Assembly (NCBI GenBank): GCA_017620015.1
Contig: JAFZRE010000032.1
Coordinates: 119,009-183,008 of the forward strand
Reading direction: 5' to 3'
DNA: 64,000 bases
Source: Bacteroidales bacterium
Lineage (GTDB): Bacteria; Bacteroidota; Bacteroidia; Bacteroidales; ML635J-15
The position numbers and the translations under genes were made by a program. Of this stretch, positions 8,273 to 17,677 are shown piece after piece; position 1 is the stretch's first letter, and each line of letters opens with the position of its first letter. Below the pieces are notes generated by a model. That model worked only from the letters and a program-made list of their open reading frames with translations. It ran no database searches and was not told the DNA's origin.

Positions 8273-8506
8273 GTGCTAATTTTATTCCACAAATGTTCAG
8301 TCTCTTCCCAGCGGATTCCATCCGCCCCTTTCATATTTGCTTCTGTCCTTTCATATTTGCAACCTTGGTTTTTACGGGCAGAAAGCCCAGCAAGCGCAAC
8401 AGGTTTACGATTTTAGATTTCCGTCAGTCGGCAGAGGTCGGCTGTCCTTTTTTGTTTATAAACGTGATTAATCCGCTTAATACATTGCTGTTTCAAAAAA
8501 TATTTG

Positions 8507-8514
8507 TACTTTTG
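8507..8514 (+). promoter_or_regulatory. -7 box of the toxin-antitoxin operon
   Basis: TACTTTTG matches TAnnTTTG, 22 nt before the antitoxin ATG at 8537. Confidence 0.5.
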
Positions 8515-8536
8515 TACAACTGAAAAAATAAGAATT

Positions 8537-8764
8537 ATGGCAACAATAACACTCAATTATGATGGGAGAAGTGCATTGATGAGGCATCTCGTAGAGGCTA
8601 TGCTGGCAGGAGGTGCAAAGATTTTGTCTCCTTCCGATTCCGACATTGATTTCTATAGCGATAAGGATGCCTTGCTGTCGTTCCAGCAGAGTGTTGAACA
8701 GGAGAAACAAGGGCTGACTCGCGAGGTAAGTCTTGAGGATGTGAAACAAATGCTTAATCTATAA
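8537..8764 (+). CDS. Antitoxin of a YoeB-type module
   Basis: This 75-residue protein begins MATITLNYDGRSA and has a beta-strand/helix start followed by a helical acidic C-terminal part, as in small antitoxins paired with YoeB/RelE toxins (it resembles DUF2683-type proteins). The ATG at 8537 was preferred over an upstream in-frame start because the -7 box lies just before it. Its stop overlaps the toxin start (TAATG), the usual antitoxin-first coupled order. It should bind and neutralise the toxin and may repress its own promoter. Confidence 0.75.
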   Translation: MATITLNYDGRSALMRHLVEAMLAGGAKILSPSDSDIDFYSDKDALLSFQQSVEQEKQGLTREVSLEDVKQMLNL

Positions 8765-9039
8765 TGTATCGTATAGAATTGACACCTAAAGCGGAAGAGG
8801 AACTTGTTGCTTTAGGCAAAAGCGGTGACAAGGCGAGTGTCAAGAAGGTTTATCGTCTTTTCGAGGAATTGAAATTGCACCCATACGAGGGAACGGGAAA
8901 ACCAGAAGCCCTTGTCGGAAATTATACTGGTTATTGGTCAAGACATATCAATCGAAAAGACCGTCTAATATATCGTGTAAAAGAAGAAGTTGTCACTGTG
9001 GTTGTTGTGCAGGTGGGACAGCATTATAACGACAAATAA
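8764..9039 (+). CDS. yoeB: YoeB-family mRNA interferase toxin
   Basis: This 91-residue protein has the full YoeB pattern: HPYEGTGKPE, GYWSRHINRKDRLIYRV and a terminal GQHYNDK, with catalytic His87-Tyr88. YoeB binds the ribosome and cuts mRNA in the A site. The length is standard. It is translationally coupled to the upstream antitoxin. Conserved catalytic residues suggest an active toxin. Confidence 0.92.
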   Translation: MYRIELTPKAEEELVALGKSGDKASVKKVYRLFEELKLHPYEGTGKPEALVGNYTGYWSRHINRKDRLIYRVKEEVVTVVVVQVGQHYNDK

Positions 9040-9135
9040 AACAGTTGTGCACCCACACGTGAATACTCAAATCTTCTAATTTTCGAATCCTCAAATCCAC
9101 CACTCCTCCCAATCTTTTAATTCTTGAATTTCCAT

Positions 9136-9144
9136 TATCTTTGC
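9136..9144 (+). promoter_or_regulatory. -7 box of miaB
   Basis: TATCTTTGC, 20 nt before the miaB ATG, matches TAnnTTTGC. Confidence 0.6.
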
Positions 9145-9164
9145 GCTTCATTTGATTTTCAGTA

Positions 9165-10472
9165 ATGATAGATAGAAAAATATATTTTGAAACCTACGGT
9201 TGTCAGATGAATGTTGCTGATTCCGAGATGGTTGCAGCTATAATGAAGGCTGATGGCTACGAAACTACCGACGACATAAATTCTGCCGACGTGGTTGTGA
9301 TAAACACTTGTTCGGTGCGCGACAATGCCGAACGCAAGATTTGGAACCGCCTTGAATTTATGAAAGGCTTGAAGCACCGCAACAAAGGTTTGAAAGTGGG
9401 TGTAATAGGTTGTATGGCTCAACGTGTTGGCGACAAGCTGTTCGACAGCGGTGCCGTTGACTTTGTGGCTGGTCCCGATGCCTACAGGCACATTCCCGAA
9501 CTCGTGCGCGAAACCGACATCAAGCCTGTGGCTGACACCAATTTCGACATTGCTGAAACCTATACAGGTATCGAGCCGTTACGTCTTGATAGCGAGAGTA
9601 TTTCCGGATTCGTGTCGATAACGCGCGGTTGTAATAATTTCTGTTCATACTGCATTGTGCCATATACGCGCGGTCGTGAGCGTAGCCGTAGTGCCGACGA
9701 CATAATCCGTGAAGCCGAAAATCTGCAAAGTCAAGGCTATAAGGAGATTACATTGCTCGGACAGAATGTCAACTCGTACCGATGCGGTGATATTGATTTT
9801 CCGAAGCTGATAGAAACTGTGGCTATGTGCGTTCCCGATATGCGTGTAAGGTTCACCACGTCGCACCCGAAGGATATTTCCGACGAATTGCTTGAAACTA
9901 TTGCCCGTAACTCAAACATTTGCAATCACATACACTTGCCGGTGCAGTCGGGTAGCAATGCCGTGCTTGAACGTATGAACCGCAAATATACGCGCGAGTG
10001 GTACTTGGACAGGATTGCAGCCATACGTCGCATAATTCCAGACTGCGGACTTTCTACCGACATATTCTGCGGATTCTGTGGCGAGACGGAAGTCGATTAT
10101 ATGCAGACTGTTGATTTGATGGAGACTGTCGGTTTCGATTCTGCATTTTTGTTCAAATATTCCAACCGACCTGGCACTTTTGCTTCAAAAAATCTTGTCG
10201 ATGATGTTCCTGAAGAGGAGAAGGTGGCAAGGCTTGCAAAACTTATTGAGATTCAGAACCGCATTTCTCTCGAGCGGAACAAGGCTGATGTCGGTAAGGT
10301 CTTCGAGGTGCTTGTGGAGGGCGAATCAAAGCGTTCTTCTGATATGCTTTGCGGCAGAACTCAACAGAACAAGGTTGTTGTTTTCGACCGTCAGTCGCTG
10401 AAAAAAGGCGACTATGCAAAGGTGAAAATTACAGATGCAAGTTCTGCAACTTTGAAAGGCATTGTTATATAG
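9165..10472 (+). CDS. miaB: tRNA-2-methylthio-N6-dimethylallyladenosine synthase
   Basis: This 435-residue radical SAM methylthiotransferase modifies A37 of tRNAs reading UNN codons. Three N-terminal cluster cysteines (Cys13, Cys49, Cys83) and the radical SAM triad Cys156-x3-Cys160-x2-Cys163 are visible. The C-terminal 60 residues form a TRAM domain. YTRGRERSR follows the triad as expected for MiaB rather than MtaB or RimO. The gene stands alone with its own promoter. Confidence 0.96.
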   Translation: MIDRKIYFETYGCQMNVADSEMVAAIMKADGYETTDDINSADVVVINTCSVRDNAERKIWNRLEFMKGLKHRNKGLKVGVIGCMAQRVGDKLFDSGAVDFVAGPDAYRHIPELVRETDIKPVADTNFDIAETYTGIEPLRLDSESISGFVSITRGCNNFCSYCIVPYTRGRERSRSADDIIREAENLQSQGYKEITLLGQNVNSYRCGDIDFPKLIETVAMCVPDMRVRFTTSHPKDISDELLETIARNSNICNHIHLPVQSGSNAVLERMNRKYTREWYLDRIAAIRRIIPDCGLSTDIFCGFCGETEVDYMQTVDLMETVGFDSAFLFKYSNRPGTFASKNLVDDVPEEEKVARLAKLIEIQNRISLERNKADVGKVFEVLVEGESKRSSDMLCGRTQQNKVVVFDRQSLKKGDYAKVKITDASSATLKGIVI

Positions 10473-10592
10473 TAATTTACGGATATTTAGGTTCCAAAAA
10501 AAATATTTTGAAAAATTTGGCTAAAAATTTGTTGTAAAAAATAAATTGAAGTATTTTTACAACTTGAAAATTTAATTGGAAAGGACTGTATT

Positions 10593-11294
10593 ATGCAAGT
10601 AAAGAAATCACCGAAAGCTGATCTTGATAGATTGAGAATCATCTTTTTAGAAATAGGTGCAGTTATTGCTTTGGCTGCTTGTCTTGTCGCATTTGAATGG
10701 TCTTCGGAAGACGCTTCGATGGGTTCGCTTGGCGATTTGACGATTGACGAGGTCATTGAAGAGGAAATTGACAATACAATACAGGAAGAAGAACAACCTG
10801 AAGAACCAGAACCGGAACCAGAACCAGAACCTGAGCAGGTCATCGAGGAACTCGTTATCGTTGAAGATGATGTAAAGGTTGATGATATTAATATCAACTC
10901 CGAAGCTGACGAAAAGACTCAGACTCAAGTTCACATCGTAGAAACGATTGAAATAGAAGAGGAAGAGGAGGTTGAACCTGTTGCTTTCGCAGCAGTTGAA
11001 AACAAGCCTGAATATCCTGGTGGCGATATGGCTCTTATGAAATATCTGGCAGAAAATACCAAGTACCCTGCAATCGCAAAGGAAAACGGTGTGTCTGGTA
11101 GAGTTTTCGTTCAGTTCGTAATCGACAAGACTGGTGCCGTTACTAAGGTTAAGGTTCTACGTGGTGTTGACCCCGCTCTTGACGCAGAAGCAGTAAGAGT
11201 TGTAAAGGCAATGCCTTCGTGGAAACCAGGTTCGCAGAGAGGTAAGGCAGTTCCTGTAACTTATCAGGTGCCTATCAATTTCAAGTTGAACTAA
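10593..11294 (+). CDS. TonB-family energy transducer
   Basis: This 233-residue protein has a short cytoplasmic N terminus, one membrane segment (about 19-37), a Pro/Glu-rich periplasmic spacer with an EP repeat (about 68-80), and a C-terminal TonB domain (about 145-233) with YPAIAKENGVSGRVFVQFVI and the SWKPG motif. It should pass proton-motive force energy to outer-membrane receptors. The next gene encodes a second TonB-type domain very like this one (ENGVSG against KNGVSG), so one probably arose by duplication. A terminator lies between them. Confidence 0.88.
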   Translation: MQVKKSPKADLDRLRIIFLEIGAVIALAACLVAFEWSSEDASMGSLGDLTIDEVIEEEIDNTIQEEEQPEEPEPEPEPEPEQVIEELVIVEDDVKVDDININSEADEKTQTQVHIVETIEIEEEEEVEPVAFAAVENKPEYPGGDMALMKYLAENTKYPAIAKENGVSGRVFVQFVIDKTGAVTKVKVLRGVDPALDAEAVRVVKAMPSWKPGSQRGKAVPVTYQVPINFKLN

Positions 11295-11316
11295 ATGTAT
11301 ATATGGTTAATAATTT

Positions 11317-11343
11317 GCCCTGCCTTTCGACAGGGCTTTTTTT
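11317..11343 (+). terminator. Rho-independent terminator after tonB
   Basis: GCCCTG / CAGGGC stem with an 8-nt loop and a T run; ends the TonB gene transcript. Confidence 0.88.
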
Positions 11344-11363
11344 ATGAATAAGGGAGGTTTGTT

Positions 11364-11780
11364 ATGAGAAGATTATTGCTATTATTATTAATAGGTATGG
11401 TCTTTCCGTCTTTATTCTATGCGCAGGACAAGCAGAATGGAAATGCCGTACAAGGTAAGGACGCTGAATATGCGTTTGAACAGTTGGAGGTAAAACCTGA
11501 GTATCCCAATGGAAATGAAGGACTTGGAAAATATTTGTCGGAAAATATAAAGTACCCGAAAAAGGCTTTGAAAAATGGCGTTAGTGGAAAAGTATTCGTC
11601 CAGTTTGTAATCGATAAGACAGGAAAGGTTACTAATGTTACGGCTGTTAGGGGAGTTGAAAAGTCACTTGACAAGGAGGCAGTTCGCGTTATCAAGTCTA
11701 TGCCTAAGTGGAAGCCTGGAATGAAAGATGGTCAGCCCGTGAAGGTAAAATATACTATTCCGATTAATTTCAAATTCTAG
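11364..11780 (+). CDS. Secreted stand-alone TonB C-terminal-domain protein
   Basis: This 138-residue protein has a cleavable signal peptide (LIGMVFPSLFYAQ) and then almost only a TonB C-terminal domain (about 45-138), with GVSGKVFVQFVIDKTG and KWKPGM. It has no membrane anchor or proline spacer, so it cannot be a classical TonB. It may be a periplasmic partner of the preceding TonB or of another envelope complex. hflX starts 11 nt after its stop. Confidence 0.85.
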   Translation: MRRLLLLLLIGMVFPSLFYAQDKQNGNAVQGKDAEYAFEQLEVKPEYPNGNEGLGKYLSENIKYPKKALKNGVSGKVFVQFVIDKTGKVTNVTAVRGVEKSLDKEAVRVIKSMPKWKPGMKDGQPVKVKYTIPINFKF

Positions 11781-11791
11781 GCGCAAGTAAA

Positions 11792-12970
11792 ATGTTTGAA
11801 TGTCAGAACGATGAGTTGGAAAAGGCGGTGCTTGTCGGTATTGTAAACCGAATGCAGACGCGCGAGCAGGTTGATGAGTATCTTGCTGAACTTGATTTCC
11901 TTGCTAATACCGCTGGCGTAGAGCCGGTTAAGAGATTCGTGCAGAATGTTGATTCTCCGAATACTCGTACCTACGTTGGTACAGGAAAGTTGGAGGAAAT
12001 CAAGCAGTATATTCAGGAAAACGAAATTTCATTGGTAATTTTCGACGATGAGTTGCAGCCTACGCAACTTCGTAACATTGAGCGCGAATTGCAGGTGAAA
12101 GTACTTGATAGAACAAATCTTATCCTTGATATTTTTGCCCAGAATGCTCGCACGGCACATGCAAAGGCTCAGGTTGAACTGGCTCAGTATCAGTATCTTC
12201 TGCCACGGTTGGCAGGTATGTGGACTCACTTAGAACGTCAGCGTGGAGGTATCGGAATGCGTGGACCTGGAGAAACTCAGATTGAGATTGACCGCCGTAT
12301 AGTTCTTGACAAGATTGCACGGCTGAAAGTTGATTTGCAGAAGATTGACAAGAATATGGTGCAGCAGAGGAAAAACCGTACTGGCATTGTGCGTGTTTCG
12401 CTGGTCGGATATACCAATGTTGGCAAATCGACGATAATGAACCTTATAAGCAAGTCGGAAGTGTTGGCACAGAACAAGTTGTTTGCAACTCTCGATACTA
12501 CTGTGCGTAAGGTTGTGATAAACAATCTGCCGTTCCTGTTGAGCGATACCGTTGGTTTCATCCGCAAGTTGCCCACAACCTTGATTGAGTCGTTCAAGTC
12601 AACGCTCGACGAGGCTCGCGAGTCCGACCTTATTGTTCATGTGGTTGATATTTCGCATCCTTGTTTTATGGAGCAAATGGAGGTTGTGGAGCAGACCTTG
12701 AAGGACATTGGAATCATTGACAAACCAATGTTGGTGGTGTTCAATAAGATAGATGCGTTTACCTTTGTCAAGAAGGATGAGGACGACCTTACGCCGATGA
12801 AAAAGGAAAACTATTCGCTTGACGACCTGAAAGAAATGTACTTTGCTAAAAATGAGAATTGTGTATTTGTTTCGGCTACCGATTTGCAGAATATTGACGA
12901 GTTCAAGACCAAACTTTTCGAGATGGTTAAGAAAATCCATTTCGACAGGTATCCGTACAATACGATTTAG
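11792..12970 (+). CDS. hflX: Ribosome-associated GTPase HflX
   Basis: This 392-residue GTPase has an N-terminal glycine-rich HflX domain (YVGTGK, RGGIGMRGPGETQIE), then a G domain with Walker A GYTNVGKS (206-213), SDTVGF (G3) and FNKID (G4). HflX binds the 50S subunit and splits stalled ribosomes. The length is typical. It probably shares a transcript with the upstream secreted TonB-domain gene; a palindromic repeat unit lies after its stop. Confidence 0.95.
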   Translation: MFECQNDELEKAVLVGIVNRMQTREQVDEYLAELDFLANTAGVEPVKRFVQNVDSPNTRTYVGTGKLEEIKQYIQENEISLVIFDDELQPTQLRNIERELQVKVLDRTNLILDIFAQNARTAHAKAQVELAQYQYLLPRLAGMWTHLERQRGGIGMRGPGETQIEIDRRIVLDKIARLKVDLQKIDKNMVQQRKNRTGIVRVSLVGYTNVGKSTIMNLISKSEVLAQNKLFATLDTTVRKVVINNLPFLLSDTVGFIRKLPTTLIESFKSTLDEARESDLIVHVVDISHPCFMEQMEVVEQTLKDIGIIDKPMLVVFNKIDAFTFVKKDEDDLTPMKKENYSLDDLKEMYFAKNENCVFVSATDLQNIDEFKTKLFEMVKKIHFDRYPYNTI

Positions 12971-12984
12971 ATTTATTATTTTCC

Positions 12985-13080
12985 GCGTTGTCACAATTTT
13001 TGTATGCTCCGCGACAAAAATCTGCGCCAACGCACAAAATGGATTCGTTTTTTCTATATATATGTAACCTCTCCGAGGTT
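12985..13080. repeat. Composite palindromic repeat, copy 1
   Basis: An inverted repeat with ends GCGTTG (12985-12990) and CAACGC (13028-13033) and inner arms ATTTTTGT/ACAAAAAT is followed 33 bp later by the REP palindrome AACCTC-TCC-GAGGTT (13066-13080). The same two-part unit, about 80% identical, recurs at 25513-25609. It lies between convergent hflX and the M23 peptidase gene. Confidence 0.8.
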
Positions 13081-13158
13081 ATTAAGTTCCCAAATACAAG
13101 CCCTCAATTTTGTCGGCTATGTAACAATTTTACACATTGTGTTTTGCACGTTTAGATT

Positions 13159-14844
13159 CTATCTTCTCTTAAACTCGTATTCGTAAACCGCTTCATTCTT
13201 AACGTTGTCGCCTACAACGACTTTCAGTTTGTACGATTCCGCTTTTGGCAGACGGTTGTCGAAATAGTATTTTAGTGACGATTTCTTGGGTTCGTACTCG
13301 CCAAGCACCCATTTGCCGTTGATGTAGATGTTGTATGTGCTAACGCCAGCGAGATTGTCAGTAATCTTGAATTCCATATATTTTTTCCCTGTCATATCGC
13401 TGTACATTACTAATGGCTTTATGGTAGGAGCTATGGTGTCAATCAGAATGAAAAACTTGCCGAACCTGTTTGTCTTTGCTGTAAGCCAACCATTTTCGTA
13501 AGTAGTTGTAAGATAGTTGGTTTTCTTGTTTATTTCGCGGCAGATGAAGGCTTTGCTGATGTATTGCCTGGGGACAAGGCTGTCGGAAAGTGATATTGTA
13601 AAACTTTTCTTAACGGCTTCGGTTTCATCGCCAAGCGAGAATATTGGCGAGTACTTTTTTGCGCCATTTCTTGTGAGCTCCACTTCGCGGTCGTCGAAAA
13701 GTGTGGCGGAGTCAATCGTAACACGGCAACCTTTGATTTCCAGATTATTGACAGTATTCCACTTTAGTTTTTGGGCATTCGAAAACTTGATGTTTGTGGC
13801 AGTGTCGGACAAAATTGTGAAATTTATGTTGCTGACATTTCCGTTGAAATCGGTGATTTTTATCTGGATTTTTGCAGAATCGTTTGTTCCAATGTTTAGG
13901 TAACCATTGTTTACGAGGTTGCTGTAGATGTCGAGGTCGTTGTTTGGTTCAACGAAAAGTTTCTGTACATATTTGCTTTCTTTGACGTAATAGTTGAAGT
14001 CGAAACAACTGTTTTTTGTGGATTGCTTGTCAAAATCAACCTTGTCGAATATGGAAGTGTATGTTTTTCTGCCGTTTACAAGCAGGTCAACTTGTTTTGC
14101 TCCGTAGCGGTTGTTGGAGTTGGTCATTCGGTCGCAATATTCTACACCGATTCCAATTCTTCCGCTGGCATATATTGGCGCATCAGTTCTGTATTTGCCA
14201 CTTGCAGTTTTGGTCAGTTCTGTCATTTGTTTGTCGGAAGTTCCTGCTACTGAGGATTTTGCCGACTGTGGATATATTACAATGGAATTTGCTTCTGGCG
14301 GTGTATTGTCCGGAAGTTTTATGTATTTGCCCAAGGTGTTGAGCGAAATGTCGGTTGAGGCATCTCTGATTTCAAAGTGCAGGTGCGGACCGCCCGATTG
14401 TCCTGTGTTGCCCGAATAGGCGACAAGTTGTCCTTTTTTTACGGGTATGTCGAGTGGTGACAGATTTACGTCAATGCGGAAAGATTCTTTTTCGTACTGT
14501 AAATTCTTTGTGTAGGTTTCTATTTCACCAGCAAATTCCGAGATGTGTCCATAAACGGAGCGGTAGCCGTTTTCGTAGTCGATGTAAAGGGCGTGTCCGT
14601 ATCCGTAAGGCGAAACTAGGATTCTGGAAACGTATCCGTCGGCAAGTGCGTACAGAGGTTTGCCGTCGGCGTAGGTGCGTATGTCGATTCCCGAATGGAA
14701 ATGCGAGGCGCGTGGTTCACTGAAATTTCCAGAAAGTTGAATTTGGAAATTTACGGGTAAGCCAAAATCGCTGAATGCTTCCTGCTGTGCATATATTGTG
14801 TTGGTAATTAGTGCTATAAGTATTGCGAGGAATATTTTTTTCAT
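13159..14844 (-). CDS. M23 (LytM-type) metallopeptidase
   Basis: This 561-residue protein has a signal peptide (about 1-19) and then an M23 zinc endopeptidase domain with HFHSGID (zinc ligands His50 and Asp54) and GPHLHFE (154-158). The remaining 380 residues are beta-rich with no recognised domain, as in many long Bacteroidota M23 proteins. M23 enzymes cut peptidoglycan cross-links in the periplasm, so a role in cell-wall turnover is likely. prmC lies 9 nt upstream on the same strand. Confidence 0.92.
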   Translation of the reverse strand: MKKIFLAILIALITNTIYAQQEAFSDFGLPVNFQIQLSGNFSEPRASHFHSGIDIRTYADGKPLYALADGYVSRILVSPYGYGHALYIDYENGYRSVYGHISEFAGEIETYTKNLQYEKESFRIDVNLSPLDIPVKKGQLVAYSGNTGQSGGPHLHFEIRDASTDISLNTLGKYIKLPDNTPPEANSIVIYPQSAKSSVAGTSDKQMTELTKTASGKYRTDAPIYASGRIGIGVEYCDRMTNSNNRYGAKQVDLLVNGRKTYTSIFDKVDFDKQSTKNSCFDFNYYVKESKYVQKLFVEPNNDLDIYSNLVNNGYLNIGTNDSAKIQIKITDFNGNVSNINFTILSDTATNIKFSNAQKLKWNTVNNLEIKGCRVTIDSATLFDDREVELTRNGAKKYSPIFSLGDETEAVKKSFTISLSDSLVPRQYISKAFICREINKKTNYLTTTYENGWLTAKTNRFGKFFILIDTIAPTIKPLVMYSDMTGKKYMEFKITDNLAGVSTYNIYINGKWVLGEYEPKKSSLKYYFDNRLPKAESYKLKVVVGDNVKNEAVYEYEFKRR

Positions 14845-14853
14845 ATTTCGGAA

Positions 14854-15726
14854 TTATAATTGGTAAATTGCTTTTACAAACCTGTCTTTTTCGTTGAGGT
14901 CCTTGATGATTTCGGCATCGTAGCCGAATGAATTGCAAAGACTAAGCATTTCGTTTCCAAGATGCTCGTTTATCTCAAAGAAAACCAAAGGTTTGTGTTC
15001 TGGCTGATGCCTTTCGATAAATTTTAATATTTGGCGGTAGAATAGGAGAGGGTCGGTATCTTCGACGTACAAAGCCAATGCTGGTTCAAAATCAGTTACA
15101 TTCTTGTGCATCAGCAACTTTTCGCTATTCATAACGTATGGCGGATTGCTTACTACAATGTCGAATTTCTCGTCGAATGGAAATTTGCCGTCGGAAAGAA
15201 TATCGTATTGTGCAAAATTGACTTCCGTCAGGTTGCTTTTTGCATTTTGCTTGGCGATTTCCAATGCTTTTTCGGAAATGTCAACTGCAAAAACATTGTT
15301 TTCGGGATGGCTTTTCTTTATTGCAATAGGTATGCATCCGCTACCAGTGCCGATGTCAAGGATATTTTTCGCTCCCTGAGCGGAGTCGAAGGGGCGAAGG
15401 GGCGAATTGTTAATAGTACTAACCAATATCTCCGTTTCCTGCCTTGGTATCAGCACATTAGTGTCAACCATGAAGTCAAGTCCGCAGAACGATGCTATGC
15501 CTGTAACGTATTGGACTGGTTCTCCGTTTGTTAGTCGGTGTACTTTGTTGTTAAGTTTGTCAAGGTTTGCAGGGGAAAGTTCATCGTCCTTGCACATAAG
15601 CAGTTGCGTGCGCGAAAGTTTCAATTCATCGCAGACAAATATGGTTGTAACAGAACGCGCCTCGTTGCTGTCGTAGAGGCTTTCGAGTTGCGTGGAAAGC
15701 GTATGTATAAATTTGGAAATCGTCAT
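14854..15726 (-). CDS. prmC: Release factor glutamine methyltransferase PrmC, with small palindromic insertion
   Basis: This 290-residue SAM-dependent methyltransferase modifies the GGQ glutamine of release factors. LIPRQETEILV, LDIGTGSGCIPIA and NPPYV (194-198) are diagnostic. Residues about 110-120 (RPFDSAQGAK), just before the SAM-binding motif, do not fit the family and are encoded by a small palindromic repeat (15370-15392) also found in the 5' region of tetR near 38.1 kb. The reading frame is kept and the insert falls in a loop, so function is probably preserved. The gene is probably co-transcribed with the M23 peptidase. Confidence 0.95.
   Translation of the reverse strand: MTISKFIHTLSTQLESLYDSNEARSVTTIFVCDELKLSRTQLLMCKDDELSPANLDKLNNKVHRLTNGEPVQYVTGIASFCGLDFMVDTNVLIPRQETEILVSTINNSPLRPFDSAQGAKNILDIGTGSGCIPIAIKKSHPENNVFAVDISEKALEIAKQNAKSNLTEVNFAQYDILSDGKFPFDEKFDIVVSNPPYVMNSEKLLMHKNVTDFEPALALYVEDTDPLLFYRQILKFIERHQPEHKPLVFFEINEHLGNEMLSLCNSFGYDAEIIKDLNEKDRFVKAIYQL
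15370..15392. repeat. Intragenic palindromic insert in prmC
   Basis: CGCTCCCTGAGC followed by GGAGTCGAAGG; the same sequence with a CTTG arm occurs at 38087-38110 in the 5' region of tetR. It inserts in frame and adds a short FDSAQGAK-type peptide. Confidence 0.75.
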
Positions 15727-15771
15727 TCGCTATGATTTAAGGCTTTTCTAGGTGAGGAAACCTTGTTTACG

Positions 15772-15963
15772 GTCATTTCGGAAGCCTGAGTGAACACGCG
15801 ATAAGGAACGAGGAGCGTTGTGAAATCGGCTATTCGCAACGTTGCTTGCAACCTCGCGAAGCCTGTGAGCAATCTCTTTTGGATTACAGATTGGAGGAGA
15901 TTCCGCATAAACAAGCTTACAAGGCTCGTTCCTATGCCTGTTCGCTTTGTTTTGCGGAATGAC
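15772..15963. repeat. MITE-like repeat, copy A
   Basis: This 192-bp element begins GTCATTTCG and ends GCGGAATGAC, imperfect terminal inverted repeats. It has inner arms GGAACGAG/CTCGTTCC. Copies B (55541-55696) and C (57872-58032) share the ends, the ACACGCGATA block and the CGTTCC...TGTTCG block in the same order. It fills most of the prmC/tsaC spacer and encodes no convincing protein. Confidence 0.85.
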
Positions 15964-15995
15964 GATAACGGAATTATAGGTGAAACAATCGTCAT

Positions 15996-16556
15996 TTATC
16001 TGATTACCTGAATGTTGCCTGATTCGTCAACCTTTATGATGTCGGAGTTTCTGTTTTTGCTCAGTTCGTCCTGGCGAAGCGGAACCACATAATCTACAGC
16101 CGACTTGATTTCATCGGCAATGTCGCAGAATCCGAGCGGTGGGTTGCATCCCGAAAGGTTTGCCGATGTTGAAACTATCGGTTTGCCGAAAACACCGATT
16201 ACTTCGCGACAGAATTCATCGTTTACAATTCTTATTCCTATTGAACCATCCTCTGCGACAAGGTTTTTGGGCAGATTTTTGGCTTTGGGATATATTATTG
16301 TCAGCGGTCTGTCAGCTGCTTCAATGAGTTCCTCTGCAATTTCGGGGATTGAATGAGTGTATTTTCTCATCATTTCCATCGAATCGACAAGTATAAGCAT
16401 ACTTTTGCCTTTGTCGCGGTGCTTTATATTGTAAATACGTGCGATTGCATTTTCGTTGCAGGCATCGCAGCCTAATCCCCATATTGTGTCGGTAGGATAG
16501 AGGATTGTCCCGCCGTTTCCCAAGACTTTACAAGTTTCGTCAACAATGTTTTTCAT
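15996..16556 (-). CDS. tsaC: L-threonylcarbamoyladenylate synthase (Sua5/YciO/YrdC)
   Basis: This 186-residue protein has YPTDTIWGLGCDA, KHRDKGKSM and STSANLSG, the core of the YrdC domain that makes threonylcarbamoyl-AMP for the t6A modification of ANN-decoding tRNAs. It lacks the extra C-terminal Sua5 domain, so the short TsaC form is meant. Its start overlaps the glycosyltransferase stop by 4 nt. A YciO-type paralogue of unknown role remains possible. Confidence 0.88.
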   Translation of the reverse strand: MKNIVDETCKVLGNGGTILYPTDTIWGLGCDACNENAIARIYNIKHRDKGKSMLILVDSMEMMRKYTHSIPEIAEELIEAADRPLTIIYPKAKNLPKNLVAEDGSIGIRIVNDEFCREVIGVFGKPIVSTSANLSGCNPPLGFCDIADEIKSAVDYVVPLRQDELSKNRNSDIIKVDESGNIQVIR

Positions 16557-17665
16557 AGCTTATTGTAAAAAGTCATTAGTTCTTCGGTAATAAGTTTTCT
16601 GTCGAAGCGCTTGCTACGCTCGTAGCCACGCTGGACTAGTTTTTTTCGTTCTTCTTCGTTGTCGAGAAGATATTTTATGGCTTCGGCGAGGTTATCCTTG
16701 TGTGGCGCATTGATTGTAAATGCTGCATTTCCAGCAATCTCGCCTGTACTTCCGTTGCTGTTGGTTATCACTGGCGTTCCCGAGAAGAATGCTTCGAGGA
16801 TAGGAATTCCAAATCCTTCGTACATCGACGGGTAGATGAAAATGTCGGCCATCTGGTAGATTGCAGGCAGGTCGGCGTTGCCAAGTCGTTCGTACACATG
16901 CAGACGCGATGTTAGTCCGTGCGAGTCGGCGTAAGCCTTTATTTCGTCGAAATATTCGGTCTTGCGACCAACCATCACAATGTCGATGTCTATGTTATGC
17001 TCGTGGACGGCTTCGAGGATTCGGTGAGTATTCTTGCGCTTTTCTATTGTGCCGACGGAAAGTAGATAATGGTCGGGTAGGTTGTTTGCCTTTCTGATGC
17101 GGTCTTTTTCTTCGTCGCTGATTTTCTGGGCGAACTTAGGATTGCAGGTCTGGTACAGCACGTCGATTTTCTTGTCGCTGATGCCGTAGAATTCCATTAT
17201 GTCCTTCTTTGTCTGGCTGCTGGTAGCGATTATGCGGTCGGACTTTTCGCAGGCATAACGGAATTTGTAGCCGTAAATCTTGCGGTCAAAATATTTATAC
17301 AACTGCGGGAATTTCAGAAAGATAAGGTCGTGGATTGTGACAACTTTTATTGCTTTGGTCTTTTCGATGTCGCGTGGCAGTTCGTTGCTTAGACCGTGGA
17401 AAATATCAATGTTCTGCTGTTCAATCAGTTCGCCAAGACGCAAAGAACGCCACCGTGCCTGAGCAAACTTTGACGAGCCTTTTGGTGGCATTATTAGGTT
17501 GTTGCAGTACTTTTCCTCTACAAGTCCGTATGGGTTATCGGTACTGAAAAGCACATATTTGTTATCTGGATAAAGGTCTTGTAGTGAACGAATAACATCG
17601 CGGCTGTAGTTGCCAAGTCCTGCTCTGTTTACAAATGCCCGTTTTGCGTCGAATCCGATTATCAT
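16553..17665 (-). CDS. Glycosyltransferase family 4
   Basis: This 370-residue GT-B fold protein starts MIIGFDAKRAF, has LLSVGTIEKRKN in the middle and the nucleotide-sugar-binding PSMYEGFGIPILEA near residue 278, as in GT4 retaining transferases. The acceptor cannot be told from sequence; polysaccharide or glycolipid synthesis is likely. It is coupled to tsaC downstream and lies 12 nt after dapD on the same strand. Confidence 0.9.
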   Translation of the reverse strand: MIIGFDAKRAFVNRAGLGNYSRDVIRSLQDLYPDNKYVLFSTDNPYGLVEEKYCNNLIMPPKGSSKFAQARWRSLRLGELIEQQNIDIFHGLSNELPRDIEKTKAIKVVTIHDLIFLKFPQLYKYFDRKIYGYKFRYACEKSDRIIATSSQTKKDIMEFYGISDKKIDVLYQTCNPKFAQKISDEEKDRIRKANNLPDHYLLSVGTIEKRKNTHRILEAVHEHNIDIDIVMVGRKTEYFDEIKAYADSHGLTSRLHVYERLGNADLPAIYQMADIFIYPSMYEGFGIPILEAFFSGTPVITNSNGSTGEIAGNAAFTINAPHKDNLAEAIKYLLDNEEERKKLVQRGYERSKRFDRKLITEELMTFYNKL

Positions 17666-17677
17666 AGTGCTAATTTT